NCBI RefSeq assembly: GCF_022965805.1
Contig: NC_133101.1
Span: 48,812,342 to 48,876,341 of the forward strand
DNA from: Primulina eburnea
Lineage: Eukaryota > Streptophyta > Magnoliopsida > Lamiales > Gesneriaceae
Length of the DNA: 64,000 nt
Direction of reading: 5' to 3'
Part shown: piece after piece, positions 1-12,317 of the stretch
Layout of the letters: each line of letters opens with the position of its first letter
Position numbering within the stretch: the first letter of the stretch is position 1
Translations under genes and position numbers: made by a program
The notes under the pieces: model-generated
What the model was told of the DNA's origin: nothing
What the model saw: only the letters and a program-made list of their open reading frames with translations
Databases searched by the model: none

Positions 1-407
1 CTTCACTGAGTAGAATTAGTTTGGCATAGCTCGAGAGAGTGTGTTCAATTGAATAGGAAATCCAGTCGGAAGCGTAAATCACTATCGAACGAATTGATAA
101 ATTAATGAGGGTAGGTGAACTGAAATTCCCAACAAATCCATTCTAGATACTATATCTCATTATTTAATTTGTGAACCTTTTTATTTGCATGTGTATTTGA
201 GCAAAATAGTAATAAACAACCATTCAAATTTCGTTGCTAAAGATTTGATAACTACAAATAATAATTGTCGAATATAGTCCTCAGTGGAACGATACTCGTA
301 CTCGCGTACATTATACTATTATTTGAAATCGTGCACTTGCGATTAATTTTTGAGCATACAAAACCATATTTTTATTAATATTCCACAGTGCAAGTTTAGC
401 TCAATCA
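1..407 (+). mobile_element. 3' end of an Athila-type LTR (diverged remnant)
   Basis: The stretch follows the same order of blocks as the 3' part of the well-preserved LTR at 20341-21611: TAGAATTAGTTT, CTCGAGAGAGT, AAGCGTAAATC, GGGTAGGTGAAC, ACGATACTCGTACT, ATCGTGCACTTGCGATTA, and finally a GTGCAAGTTTAGCTCAATCA terminus. The window starts inside it, so the LTR start is not visible. It is clearly more diverged than the copies at 20-30 kb and so is an older insertion. No primer-binding site follows, so it is a solo LTR or a truncated element. Confidence 0.6.
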
Positions 408-1274
408 AACGTTAACACTAAAAGACGTGTTGCATGCTTGGTTTAAAATAAAAATGATTTATATATGCATGAATTTTTATAAGTGATGAAAATATGAAAC
501 GTTAGAGGAGGTGAAGTGATTGTAGCTAATACGATGATAGGATGATATGATTGAGATAACGTGAGGGAAAAGACCCCGGAGGGAGCTCAACGATCGTATT
601 TCCATTGACATTATATAATGATATGATAGGCCAAGGCTCAATTGACAGGTGAGAGTGTCGCTGATGTCTCTGCCGCCCAGTACTGTAGTTACGCGTAGAT
701 GGAAGCATCGACCTACAGGTAATAAAAAAGTCACAATTAACAATCCGAATTCAGTCGAAGGGAAACATATACGTATATGATGAAAGGAAAATGTTTATGA
801 TGAAAGGAAAAATGCTTATATTATGCATATTCATGAAAAACTATTTTAATTAAAGTTATTTTCACTGTTGCATGTGGATGTATATGTATTACTGGTTATC
901 ATGGTTAAGGTTTGCTGAGTCAATAGAATCACTAAGTATGATCGATGCAGGTGAGCATGAGTTTGATGTTAATGGGTGCCTTGATGTTTGATCTTGCTGG
1001 ACTGAAGGTGCACACAACCCGAGGACCAGAGCTAGTTTTCCGCACTTACGTTTATGACTTATGTTTAATATTTATGCTAAATGAATTGAGTTACTTTTAT
1101 GATTTTAAGACTTATGATGATTTTGATATGTTTTTGAGAGTATGTTAGAGTTAAATATTTTTAAAATGTTAAAGTTAGGTTTGGTTGATGTTTTACGACT
1201 TTATGGTTTGAAATTACTTCCTTTTGGATTTTCATAATAATTGGTTGATTTATTTTTGAAGGGGTGTCAAAAAT

Positions 1275-1340
<66 letters not shown>

Positions 1341-1480
1341 AAGTGTTTCGGCCAAATGGAATAAGTTAGGTATTTTTTTCTATTATATTTTAAAGAAAAA
1401 CGAGTAGTGGACGTTTCTGTTTCATAGTTCTTGAATGTTAAATCGTTTATGCATTTGGTTTGTCATGAAATCCGCATGTT
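408..1480 (+). mobile_element. Tekay-type gypsy LTR fragment
   Basis: The sequence is related to the reverse complement of 7560-8200: AAGACGTGTTGCATGCTTGG, then a GGCCAAGGCTCA...GAGTGTCGCTGATGTC block, then a GGTTTGCTGAGTC...CACTA block, and a U5-like end with TTTTCCGCACTT and GTAGTGGACGTTTCTG. These blocks recur in every Tekay-like LTR in the window. There is no intact coding sequence; short open frames here do not resemble proteins. Confidence 0.55.
1280..1328. repeat. (AT)n microsatellite
   Basis: About 24 AT dinucleotides followed by a few GTAT units, within the end of the LTR fragment. Confidence 0.95.
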
Positions 1481-1489
1481 TACACATAT

Positions 1490-3190
1490 AACTCACGTTT
1501 TTATTATTCTTGTGCAAGGGGACTGCCGAGTTACGTTGCTAAGGGGTTTCACACGTCAAGTAAGATAGTGTCTAAGTGCTGGACTCGAAGCTTGGTTGGT
1601 CTAGGTGTGGGACGAGCGGATTGGTTGGAATACCCTAGCAGCTAGGCAACTAGATCGAGAGGATGTGGTGCGTCGGCTATGTAGGGGTCGTCCCTAGTCC
1701 TGGACCAGACTCTGGTGGTTCTGAGCCATGGCTTAGGATGGCTCGAACATGGCTGGAGTTAGTGAAGAGGTCGTTTGAGAGATGGGTGCTAAGGTTGTTC
1801 TGGGTTGGGGCATTGTGGGTGGCTAGCGGTTGTGTGCATCATGCAGTGTGCATGGGGCTGTGAGCTTGGTTTTGGTCGATCCAGGAGGGTCCTAAGGTGG
1901 GCTAGGAAGGGTATGCGCAAGGCTGGAACGAGCTGTTAGGGCCTAGGGTCGAAGGGTTGCACGTTTTGTGGACTAGGGTTGAAGTTCGTGAGACGCTGGA
2001 AATTTCTAGCAACCTTTGGGTATGGATCGTAATTCATACATGGTATGGAATGTATGGTTTAGGGGCTGGACATGTAGGTTGAAGTCGTATTTCAAGTTGG
2101 GAAAATTTTGGTTGAAATTCGGGTTAAAATCTCGGTCCAAGTTTTAAAAAGAATCGTATAAGTTTTGGAACGGGCTCGATTTTACGTATAAGAAATGCTT
2201 ACTATTATGTTTTTAGGTGTTTTAAGGAGTTTGGTTGGCTTCGGGTCGAAATTCGGAGGTCTAGGGGTAAAATAGTCATTTAGGGTTTCTAGGAGAAAAT
2301 GATCATTTTGCACCTGGTTCGAGTTTCTAGTCTTGGCAGTGCCCTGATCATAAATTTATTATGTTTTTAAACTTTATGTATCACGAATATGAATTTTATG
2401 TAATTATGAAAATACAATGCATGCTTGATTTTAAGGAAAAACTAAGTATGTGCATGATTTTGATAAGTGATGAAAATAATGATGTTTTTTAAGGATAAGA
2501 GTTGGTTTTGACTGACGATATAAGTATATGATGAACTATAAGGCCACGGCTCAGTGGATGGGTAATACTGTCGCTAATGTCACCGCCACCGGGTACCACA
2601 GTTATATATAGATGGATCCATGGAATAGATCTGATACGATAGAACTGATACGAAAGTCACGACTAACAGACTTAATTCAATCAAGAAAACGTGTACGTAT
2701 ATGATATTTAGGATGAGACATGTTTTGAAATGTTATGCATTTATATGATATGTTTACGTTTACGCATTTAAGATCATGAAATGTATGTTGAGTATAGTAC
2801 TTTTCATGTTGCATGTTATGTATATGTATTCGTTATAACGTTATAGGTGTGTTGAGTCTTACTCACTAGGTGTGAATGATATAGGTGAGCATATTGATCA
2901 GGAGATTGGAGGTACCGAAGACTGAGTAGGCAGGGCTGGATGTGTGCACGCTAACCTAATGACCTTATTTCTTCCGCACATCATGTTTACGAGATAAGAG
3001 TGATTATTGGAATTTTCAAACTATTTTTTCTTTTTACGCTGATGATTCGAAAGGGGTTTTGAGAATATTTTTAACTGCAATAATTTTCAGTTTCAAATTT
3101 CTCTTATTTTAAAAATGGTGATTTACAACAGTTATTGCAAGCATGCTTGTAAATGTTTATTTTCGAATTGTAGCTTAAAGAAAAAAAAAT
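1490..3190 (+). mobile_element. Second Tekay-type gypsy LTR fragment
   Basis: A G-rich block at about 1560-2000 resembles the reverse complement of 8550-8900. It is followed by CAGTGCCCTGATC, a GCATGCTTGATTTTAAGG block, AAGGCCACGGCTCAGTGGATG, a TGTTGAGTCTTACTCACTAGG block and the U5-like ending TAGTAGACGTTTC. The order and orientation match the preceding fragment, so at least two LTRs of this lineage lie in tandem. No TSD or primer-binding site is recognisable. Confidence 0.55.
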
Positions 3191-3239
3191 TAGTAGACGT
3201 TTCTTTTTAAAAGCAGAAATTCAAAGCGATTAAATCAAT

Positions 3240-3735
3240 CAGTTGCGATACAATATATTCTCAAGATTTTTGATCGCATACTCAAGCTCTACATTCATTG
3301 TATTTATCAGTAGCATTCAGACTACGAATTAGTGCATATTTAAATTTTAAAAACTGTATAAGAAGGGTTATACTAAGAGTTTCAGTTTGGCAGTGTGTAA
3401 GACCAACTGACGTGGATTATTACACACTGTTGTAATAAATCAAAGTCTTTTAATGAAATCATATCCTCGTGATATAAGTGGTGACGTAGGAGCATTTGAA
3501 GTCTTCGAACATTCAGAAAAATTCTCGTGTTCATTTCAGTTATCAGCTATATCCATTTAAAGTATTCAATCTATATTTCAGTCTTTTTCCGCACTTGTTT
3601 AAGTTGCATGATTTATATCTATACACAAGATTCTCGGATCAGTTCCTCAAAGAACTGATTCATAATTTTAAAACAGAATTTTAAAGCTAAAGTGTTTATT
3701 CAACCCCCTTTCTAAACACTTTACCAACCCAAACC
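3240..3735 (+). mobile_element. Copia LTR 3'-end remnant
   Basis: The end TTCAACCCCCTTTCTAAACA resembles the 3' ends of many plant Ty1-copia LTRs. A block around 3480 (GTGACGTAGGAGCATTTGAA, then TCTTCGAACATTCA) recurs in diverged form near 10500, so two remnants of one family lie in the same orientation. The pol fragment that follows is on the opposite strand, so it probably belongs to a different insertion. Confidence 0.4.
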
Positions 3736-4885
3736 GATACTAAAAAATATGATTGGTCCTAGAATGAAGAACTGGATTATATGTAATCACAATAGAGCTG
3801 GTGTTACCACAGAAGATTGATGCTTTTTCAGCAATATCTCCATAGTCTTTCAGTTGTTTCTGAATCTAGAGCAGTTGAGCACAGCAACTTCCAGTGGCTA
3901 GATATTCAGCTTCAGTTGTGGAAGTGGCAATGGATGTTTGCCCTTTGCTGAACCATGAGATCAGTCTGTCTCCTAAAAAATGACATGATCCATTTGTATT
4001 TTTGTTATCAAGCTTACATCCTATTAATCTGCATCTGAATATTCAACTAAATTGAACTATAAGCCCAAATTTTATGTGCTTTTCAGATATTTCAATATGC
4101 GTTTTGCAGCTAAGAAGTTCGATTGTTTAGGATTAGCTTGAAATTTAGCACATAAACATACAACAAACATAATATGAGGACATTTAGTGGTTATGTATAA
4201 TAATGAACCTATTAAACCTCTATAGAGTGTCATTTCAACTGCTATTCCTGCTTCATCTTTATCTAGTTTAATCGATGAATTCATGAGAGTAGATGCGGCT
4301 GAACATGTTTCCATGCCAAATTTCTTTATCAGTTCCTTAGTATATTTAGTCTTCTGATATAGATACCAGTTCCCAGTTGCTTCACTTACAAACCGAGAAA
4401 GAATGTCAGTTCATCCATCATATTCAAATCAAATTTATCCTGCATTAATTTAGCAAACTTTTCGCATAATTTGGGGTTAGTTGACTCAAAAATAATATAA
4501 TCAACATAGATTTGAACAAGTAAGGTATGATCTTTCTTTGAGAATTTGAACAGTGTCTTATCAACTGTTCCTGCAATGAAATCATGATCAGTTAGAAATT
4601 TTGATAAGGTCTCATACCATCTCTGGACCTTTTTTTAAGACTCTATAATGCTTTGTTAAGATGATAATCATGGCCAGGGAATAGATAATTTACAAAACCT
4701 CATGGTTTTTCGGCATAAACCTCTTCTTGTAACTGGCCATTTAGGAACGTGCTTTTCACATCCATTTGATATACTTTGAAGTTCTTGAAGGATGTGTAGG
4801 CAAGGAATATTGTGATTGCTTCAAGTCGAGCTACTGGAGCGTACGTTTCATCATAATCAATTCCTTCTTCCTACCTATAGCCTTG
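3736..4885 (-). pseudogene. Copia pol fragment (reverse transcriptase and RNase H)
   Basis: Reading the minus strand from about 4885 down, broken frames give an RT start ([14 protein letters not shown], then a [13 protein letters not shown] stretch), the region before RNase H (LYRGLIGSLLYITTKCPHI, then AAKRILKYL) and an RNase H part containing STTEAEYLATGSCCAQ. These are standard Ty1-copia pol motifs. Stops and frameshifts occur throughout, and the catalytic YVDD block is not readable. Gag, protease and integrase are absent. It is a dead, truncated insertion. Confidence 0.75.
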
Positions 4886-4889
4886 GGTT

Positions 4890-5870
4890 GGTTCAAGTCG
4901 GAAGGATAGTTTGGTCATTTGTTTGCCCGAAAACGTGAAAATGGGGGTAAAAAAGTTGTTCGGTAAGCAAATCGAGTCATTTTTGAAACATAGGTTCAGA
5001 GGTCAAATTTCCAGCAAGATTCTGGATATTTTTGGTATTTTTAAAATTATGAAATTGTGTCGTTATCATTAAGTCAAAGTTCGGGGTCGTCCAGTTACGT
5101 ATTGAGTTGAGTCGTGTGTTGACGGTTCGAGTTAAGTCGAGGGCGGTTTTCAACTTTCTAGAACAATTTTATATCATGTTAAATGTTATTTTTAGAATTT
5201 TTAAGGTATATTCATGATATATGCTATTTTCAGAAGTTTTAACATATATGCATGTTTACGCTATTTTTAGCAGTCTCGATGTAACAAATGATATAAGTTA
5301 TTTTTTTGGAAGTTTTAAGGAATATGGAAAATTATGCATATTTTTATGAAATGATAAAATAAGGAAAATATTTTGAATTAGTAGGGGATCCGTTGAAAAC
5401 GGGAATGGTGACCTTGCAATGAAAAGGGAGTGAACCGTCGAAAACGAGGGCGGGAATCTCAATAATAATGGACCCATTAAAGAAGTGAATTGTGAAGTTA
5501 TTTTATGATAGTCGGAGGGATCGTCGAAGAAGTGGACGTTGAACCCAGCGGCCTAGTACTATGGTTTATAGATTGATCAATCGACTGAATGTTATCACTA
5601 TCGATGATCGGACGTCATTTAAAAATGTTATTGTAAATGGAAAAGTTCATATTTATGAATGATTTCAAAAGTCATATATCTTTGAAAGTTTCGTATTTGC
5701 ATGACATATCTATTTTTAGTAAACGTAATTTTTACGCATGTGATTGTATAAATATGTACTTGCTATATCAAAGTTGAGCATGCTGAGCCATTAAACTCAT
5801 TAGGTTTGAATGGTTGCTGGTGATGATGATTTTGAGTCGTGATAAAACGTTCACTACTCATTTTTTTTTA
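4890..5870 (+). mobile_element. Tekay-type LTR remnant
   Basis: The copia fragment ends abruptly at about 4890. The following sequence has features of the window's gypsy LTRs: an AGCGGCCTAGTACTATGG block near 5550, then GAGCATGCTGAGCCATTAAA and a CTCATTAGG block near 5780. It is more diverged than the fragments at 408-3190. Neither end can be placed exactly. Confidence 0.45.
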
Positions 5871-5874
5871 AAAT

Positions 5875-6150
5875 ATATGCAGCCCCTAAACTTATAAAAA
5901 GCTTGCAATTTAGTCTCTGAATTTTTGAAAATTCCATATTTCACCTTAGAATTTTTGTCATCTCAATTTCAATCCCTGGACTTCTTAAATTTAACAGTTT
6001 GACCCCTGAAATTCTCGGCCTAGTGCAATTTAATCCTTAAACTTTTGGTTTTGCACTTTGGTCCTTTAACTTTTCGGTCCCTTCATTTTTAAGCCCTAAA
6101 ATTCTTATTTGGTTCAATTCATTCCTTTGCAGTACAAAAGCTTATTTTTA
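5875..6150. repeat. Degenerate tandem repeat of a CAATTTAGTCCCTGAACTTT-like unit
   Basis: About six imperfect units of 35-50 bp repeat the pattern (T)TTAGTCC/ATCCCT-(A/G)AACTTTT. Such degenerate arrays are common in plant intergenic DNA. No gene is visible between this array and the gag remnant. Confidence 0.45.
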
Positions 6151-6289
6151 TGCCCAATTTCTATAATTTTCAATGTCATCCCTTAAATTCAACTCAAGTA
6201 GAGCTTGCAACCTATTTTTCTCTAAGTTCTTATTATCTAAATTAATTGCAATAACAAATTTAACATTTTATGTGATAAAAGAAATATAA

Positions 6290-7340
6290 AAATGTTAAAC
6301 AACTCGGTTACCAGTAATCAGAGTCGTGTCTGGATCTGTTTCATCCTCCTCAGCATGCATGACATAAGATCTGCCAACAGTGGGTCCCTTCTTCTTTGGG
6401 AAATCCATGGCTTTATGTCTTTCCTCTTTGCAAATAAAACACTTGTATGTTCCCCACATGCACTTGCCAGAGTGTAGGCGATTTCATTCTTTTCACAGTG
6501 GCCTCTTTTTAGGTTTTGGGGCTCCAAACTGTGGTGGCTTCTGTTGCCTCGGTTTCTTCAACTGTCCTTGGGGCATTTGCCGCCCTTGAGATTCAGGAGG
6601 TCCCATAAATTTCCGCTTACTTGCCTGAGAATTATGCTGGTCCTGCTACCTCTTGCGCTGCATCTCAAAATCAGTATCATTCGAGGCTTTCTTAGCTTGG
6701 AAAGCACAAGCAGTGACAACTGCATAATCCGCTGGTCACATCAACATCACATCACGACGTATAGTAGGTCGAAGGCAATCCAAGAAGTGCCTTAGTTTCT
6801 CAGCAGCGTCTCTAGCAATGAGGGGCACAAAGTGACAACCCATATCAAAACTCCTAATAAATTCAGCCACATAAATGTCTTTCTGATGGAGACTCATAAA
6901 CTCCCTCTTCAAAAGTCCTAGGACGTCAGCAGTAAAATAATTATCATAGAAAGTGTTCTTTAATTGCACCCAAGTGACGGTGGCTAGATTAATACCATGT
7001 TCAGCCCTTTCCCACTAAAGAGAAGCATCATCTCTCATCATATAAGTAGCACACCTAACTCGGTCAGTATCATCCATATTCAGGTAATAGAAGTGCACCT
7101 CAAGTGATCTAATCTAACATATGGGTCGGTGTTTCCTGAAAACGCCTTCGGACCCAGCCTTCGGAACTGATCATACACATCGTGTTGTGGCTTCAGAGCC
7201 TACTGCTCAAAGAAACGTGCCATACCCTCCAGCACACGCGTAGCAGCATCCTCGTTGGGAGATGGGGGTGCATTCTCTATACGATACTCATTATTATCAG
7301 CTTTCCTATCAGTACTAAGTGTGCGTCTAGGAAGCATTAT
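6290..7340 (-). pseudogene. Ty3-gypsy gag remnant
   Basis: On the minus strand a gag start reads MLPRRTLSTD near 7336. A capsid-like part with a FVPLIARDAAEKLRHFLDCL stretch is open from 6969 to 6736. A degenerate zinc knuckle (CFICKEERHKAMDF, missing the last cysteine) and an acidic spacer (HAEEDETDPDTT) lie near 6290-6450. The frame is broken by stops and indels between these parts. The region before the protease is cut off at about 6290. The leader and LTR follow at higher coordinates in the same orientation. Confidence 0.7.
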
Positions 7341-9760
7341 AATCGCGAACCGTCAAATCAAACCTAAACTAGAAATTTTCAAAATGGCATAAGCATCTTA
7401 AATCCTCTAAAAACTACTCAAAAGCATCAAAATGTCATAAATGTCATAAAATCTTTTAAAATCATACTAATGCCGAAAAACTAATGAAGATCTTCGGGTT
7501 ATGTGCATTATCAGTCTAACTAGTTCAACTATCAAGTTCTCCCATATCATCATAAACATCATGTTGACCTGCATTATTCACACCTAGTGAATCTACTGAC
7601 TCAGCAAACCTTAACCGTTATAACAAGTAATATATATATGTTAACATGCGACAGTGAAAAATACTTTTAATAAAAATAGATTTTCATAAACTTGCGTAAA
7701 CTTTAAACCTTTTTCCTTTCATCATAAATATATACATATGCATTTCCTTTAAGGTGAATTACGTTCATGAATTATGATCATCCTTTCATCCTTTGGTTGA
7801 TTGATCAATCTCAGCTGTAACCAAGTTACCAGGCGGCGAGGCAACATTAACCACTTTTCTGTTATGTGCCTTGTCCTATAGTATGCGGGGACATCAGCGA
7901 CACTCTCACCCATCAACTGAGCCTTGGCCTTATATATCATCATATCATTTGGATGGAAATTTGGTCATCGGGCTCCTTCTGAGGCATTCTCCGATTAACA
8001 TTATCCCTCTGGGACTCGTCACTCACAAATCCCCATTTCCTTACCATCACACTTAAATCCCTTATTTCAAAACATTTTTCCTCGTTTCCATCACTTCAGA
8101 AAAATACATGCAATAATATTTTTTTTCTTTTAAACCAAGCATGCAACACGTCTTTTGACATTATCATTAACTTTCAAAATAAATTTTTTATCATTCATTA
8201 CAGCATTCAGGGCACTACTAGTGTAAAATACCATTTTGCCCCATAAACCCTAACTCTCCCAATTTACGCTTAGACCTTAAAATAACAACCCGAATACATC
8301 TAAACTTAACATAACAACTTAAAATATACTCATAAACATTCCTTAGACGTAAACGTAAGTTCCTTGACTAATTTCCTGATTCGTTTTCAAATTTAATCGT
8401 ACGTCCCGGTTTTAACCTGAATTGACTCAAAACTTAACCAAACTTCAACCATAGCTTATTAACACCTAATATACCCTATAAAACCCTAACCAAATCGATT
8501 AAAACCCTTGAACAAGTCTAGAACCTTGCTGGAAATTTTTCACTTATTTTTCGAACCCTAGCTTGATCAAACTCTATGCCCCTTCATTCCTAGCCCTTGG
8601 TCGACCCAACCAGCCCCTATGCAACCACACCTAGGACCATACTCGAGCCCTTATCAAGCTAATGGAATAGGCCCTACATCCCTTTCACGTGGACAGCCCT
8701 TAACTCATGACCTAAGCCTTGCGCGTCCCCTCAACTAGCATCCCATGCCCTAGCCCTTGCACCAGCCATTCCTTAGCCTATCTAGGACCATGACTAGACC
8801 CCCTTAGGGCCCTTGAATGCATCTCAAACATCAGCTAGCAGCGCTCCCTCCTAAGATGAAAAACGCAAACCATAGTTCCTTAGCTATGCATCTATGAACC
8901 CTTAAACATGTTGAAAAATGTCTACTCCCATAGCCCTATCATGGCAGCCACTTTGTGCATCATAAACATGAATTTAAAAACATAAAAACTCAAGTTTTGC
9001 CATAAAAACAAAAATATAAGAAAGTGTATCATATTTTTCACGAAATCATGTTAGATACACATAATAGTGTATGAACTATGAGTAAAGGAAGATTAAGGTG
9101 TGTCTTCGCATATTTCTCACACGAATTTGATCCTTGACGCGAGGGACGATGACAGAGAGACGGGGGAGAAGACCTTGCTGAAATTCCTTCAAATCCACGT
9201 GAACAACTTTTAAAAAAAAAACATGTGGTGTGTGTTTGTGTGCTGATGGTGGAACAAGCCTTAGGTTTCTAGTGTTTAAACATGTGGTTTGAAGTGTTTG
9301 GGTTTAAAAAACTTTATCTTTTGATATAAATAATTGGGTAGGAGTTTAGGCCCAATAACCTCAGTATAATAGGCCCATTAGGCCCAATCTAGTGCAGGTA
9401 AATATTTCATTTAAGAAAATTTTTGAAAATATTAGTCGAATTCCCAAAAAGTCATTATTTTCGTCAAAATTTGATCACCGGTTTAAAATACGACTTGACG
9501 AGTAACATCTTGAAAAGTACCATTTTTGAAAATATCATATAAAATATACCATATATTAATTAATTAAAAATAATAATTTAATAAAATATTTTTCCTTTAT
9601 GGTCCACGATTTCCGTTCCTCGATCGCGTCTCGGATAACCTTTAAAAACACAATTTTATGCATCTTGGTGAAAACTATATTTTAAACATGTAAACATGCC
9701 TACAACATTTAATAAATGCAATTAAAATAATTTAATTAAGCATTTTCTAATTTTTCTAGA
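7341..9760 (-). mobile_element. Leader and 5' LTR of the gag remnant (Tekay-type)
   Basis: Read on the minus strand, 9760-7540 has the standard architecture of this LTR type: an AT-rich start, a GAGACGCGATCGAGGAACGG block (compare GGCGGGATCGAGGAAAAGAG in the LTR at 61643), a G-rich R-like region at 8900-8550, AAGACGTGTTGCATGCTTGG, GGCCAAGGCTCAGTTGATGG and a GTCAGTAGATTCACTAGGTG block. The leader at 7341-7540 shows no clear tRNA primer site. The outer LTR end near 9760 is truncated, with no TG terminus. Confidence 0.6.
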
Positions 9761-9764
9761 TTTG

Positions 9765-10100
9765 TATGCAGTTAGATTACGTTATCGCACTTATGACCTT
9801 ACACGTGAGATGCGGACTATCGAGTCATCTAGGAGGCACAGTGCATACCCGAGGACCTAGAAATTCCGCATATGTTAAAGATTTTGAAGATTTTATGGAT
9901 TATTACTTTTATTTCCAGATTGTTAGGATGCTACAATTTCTTGAGTTACATTTTAGACTTTTATTGCTTATTTTATTTATTACACATGAATGATTATGGA
10001 TATTATGGAATTCATTTATTTGACTTTATGCAAGTTTATTTATGATGAATTAATTATGCATGTTGTATGAATTAAGAATATTGTTTGGAAAAATACTAGT
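9765..10100 (+). mobile_element. U5-like end of another Tekay-type LTR
   Basis: The stretch contains GGAGGCACAGTGCATACCCG, then AGGACCTAGAAATTCCGC. This corresponds to the GTGCACACAACCCGAGGACC...TTTTCCGC block at 1008-1045. Only the 3' part of the LTR is present, abutting the oppositely oriented LTR just before it. Confidence 0.4.
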
Positions 10101-10159
10101 GTAAATTAAATGAATTTAGAAGTAGGGCCATTTTATATATTTTTTTGTAAAAGTTTTCG

Positions 10160-10690
10160 TTGAAGATTGAGACTATATATAAGATCAATTGAACCAGCCA
10201 ACAACAACAATCTTAGACTGAAAAGAAAGCCACATCTCTTTGCAAAAATATTACAAGTAGTCAGATTAAAAAAAAAGCACACATTGATTCTTTATTTATC
10301 TGGTCATATCAAGGATCATATTTGTGCACATAATTCTTCTGTTTTGTTCGTATAAGTTGTGAGCAAGAAACTCTAATGCTCTAAGTTTTTCAATTTCCTA
10401 AGAGTCTCAATTAGACATTGTTAAGTCCTACTGAGGTTGGTAATTTCAAATTACTTGTAATTACCAATGTCTTTGAGTACAAAACTTCTTTGAGAAAAAT
10501 GGTGACGTAAGAGTATTGAAATCTTTGAACATTCATAAACATTATTGCGTTCCTTTATCATTTAATTTATTTTCTCTTAACCACCAAACTGAATAGCCAT
10601 TTCTTCAAACCAGTTTCAGTAAGCCTACTTCTGCACAGTCACACTGATTGACTTGCTGAAAATTCTACTAACAAAAAGAAAGTTCAAGCA
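10160..10690 (+). mobile_element. Copia LTR remnant
   Basis: A block at 10500-10570 (GTGACGTAAGAGTATTGAAA, then TCTTTGAACATTCA) matches the remnant at 3480-3530 in diverged form and the same orientation. A TATATAA-containing stretch at 10173 and a polypyrimidine-rich 3' part fit an LTR. There is no coding sequence. Confidence 0.4.
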
Positions 10691-11568
10691 TTATTAACAC
10701 AATCAAAATAATCTGAAGAAATTTTTTTACACAAATATATACGTTATAGGCATGATTATTTTATTAAATTGTATAACTAAAAATTTACATGTATCTGTTC
10801 GTTAAAATCAATCATCAATCAAAACTCTAAATATATAATGCACGAAAAAGTGATACTAATGAGTAATTAAAAAACACGTAAATTATTTTCTACTTAAAAA
10901 ATAAATATATGATATAATATTTATAATAAATATAAATTATAATGATAATTGATTTGTATTTGTCAAACTATTAAAACTTTTACATATGATATTTTAATAT
11001 ATTTATTTATTTATTTTGAATCAAGCTAAATAATTCAACAAACACAAATAATATCATTTTTTATAAAAGTTTATTTTTTTAGTTATATTTCAAATTTTTA
11101 TATTAAAAATTATATCGGTAGTTTAAAATTTATATTTAATTATTATTTTATGAGTTTATTTGATATTTACTATATAATCTTATTTAAATATGTATTTCAT
11201 TACATATATTTATTTGTTTATTATTTTAAAATTGTATTTAATAAGAAATTAAGAATCATCAATAATTATCAATGTAGTCTACAAAAGATCGATTATAATA
11301 TAAAATTAATTATTTATAATATAGAATTCTAAAAAAATTCTACTAGTAGTAGGTTAAATAATATTTAAATTTAATATTATATGTTATATTTTACTATCAA
11401 TAATATTATTTTATTAATTTTGATATTGTTTTGATAAGTTACTCATAAGTATTTTAAATTGATAATTATTTGTCGTTGGTGTGTTTCACTTCTGTAAATT
11501 ATGATTTGTACATTAATAAAATCCCTAATTTGGTTGATTTTTAAGTTGTTATATGTTTTATACGTGGT

Positions 11569-11631
<63 letters not shown>

Positions 11632-12110
11632 GTTTTAGTTCATTTCGTTTCATATATTATACTTATTAAAATTTATTACATAACATAAAATCAAAAGCTT
11701 GAATTTTAATTTGGGAATTTTTTTTAAAATTAAATTATATAAATTTTTAATTATTTTATTTGTCTAACATAACAAGATAAACAACAATATGATTCAAAAT
11801 TTTTTTTAAAAAAAATCAAATTCGTAATTTTTTTATATAATAATTGATATTTTCATACATGGTACTTCATGCAAGTAGGATAAAATGTGGGAAAGTAGAT
11901 TGAAAACTATAACTCATTCATTCAAAGAACGAAAGAATTTGATACAGTGGATGGCATTTTTGGCTACACAAAACAATGATTACTAGCTAAATATGGTAAT
12001 ATTTTATTAAAAATTAATAATAAATATAATTGATGCTTATCAGTTATCACCACCACAAAATAATAAAAACATAAAAAAAATTCTGAAATGGAATCTACGT
12101 GTTCCTCCAT
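10691..12110. other. AT-rich intergenic DNA
   Basis: Very AT-rich sequence separates the transposon remnants from the receptor-kinase gene. I see no protein-coding homology, RNA gene or bounded transposon in it. The only distinct feature is a long (TA)n run at 11571-11628. Confidence 0.6.
11571..11628. repeat. (TA)n microsatellite
   Basis: About 28 uninterrupted TA units, some 690 bp upstream of the receptor-kinase start codon. Confidence 0.97.
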
Positions 12111-12118
12111 TAATTAGT

Positions 12119-12125
12119 TATAAAG
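12119..12125 (+). promoter_or_regulatory. Candidate TATA box of the receptor kinase
   Basis: TATAAAG lies about 195 bp upstream of the ATG in otherwise AT-rich DNA, a plausible spacing for a plant promoter plus 5' leader. Other AT-rich candidates exist, so this is only a suggestion. Confidence 0.3.
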
Positions 12126-12158
12126 AAAGACAGCACTAAAAATTTTCAACTATCGTGT

Positions 12159-12183
12159 CAGCGTTCACACGCTGTGAACGCTG
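12159..12183. repeat. Perfect 11-bp inverted repeat upstream of the receptor kinase
   Basis: CAGCGTTCACA, spacer CGC, TGTGAACGCTG. The arms are perfectly complementary. It lies between the candidate TATA box and the start codon, about 135 bp upstream of the ATG. It could be a dimer-type protein-binding site or a hairpin in the 5' leader. Confidence 0.9.
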
Positions 12184-12317
12184 AAACCTGAAAAGCGTCA
12201 ACCGACTTTCAACATTTGGTCTTGTCACCTCTCTCTCCCACTTAATTCCAAGCTGTTTTTCTCTAATTTCACACTTTGATTCCGGTTTTGTGTTTTTCGC
12301 ACTTCAGCTCAGTTAAC

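Noticed and set aside
1663..1863. 66-codon frame rich in Val and Trp
   Set aside because: It falls in the G-rich R-like part of an LTR fragment and has no protein-like features.
12276..12317. Upstream extension of the receptor-kinase frame
   Set aside because: The first in-frame codon there is TTG, not ATG. The ATG at 12318 is followed directly by a good signal peptide.
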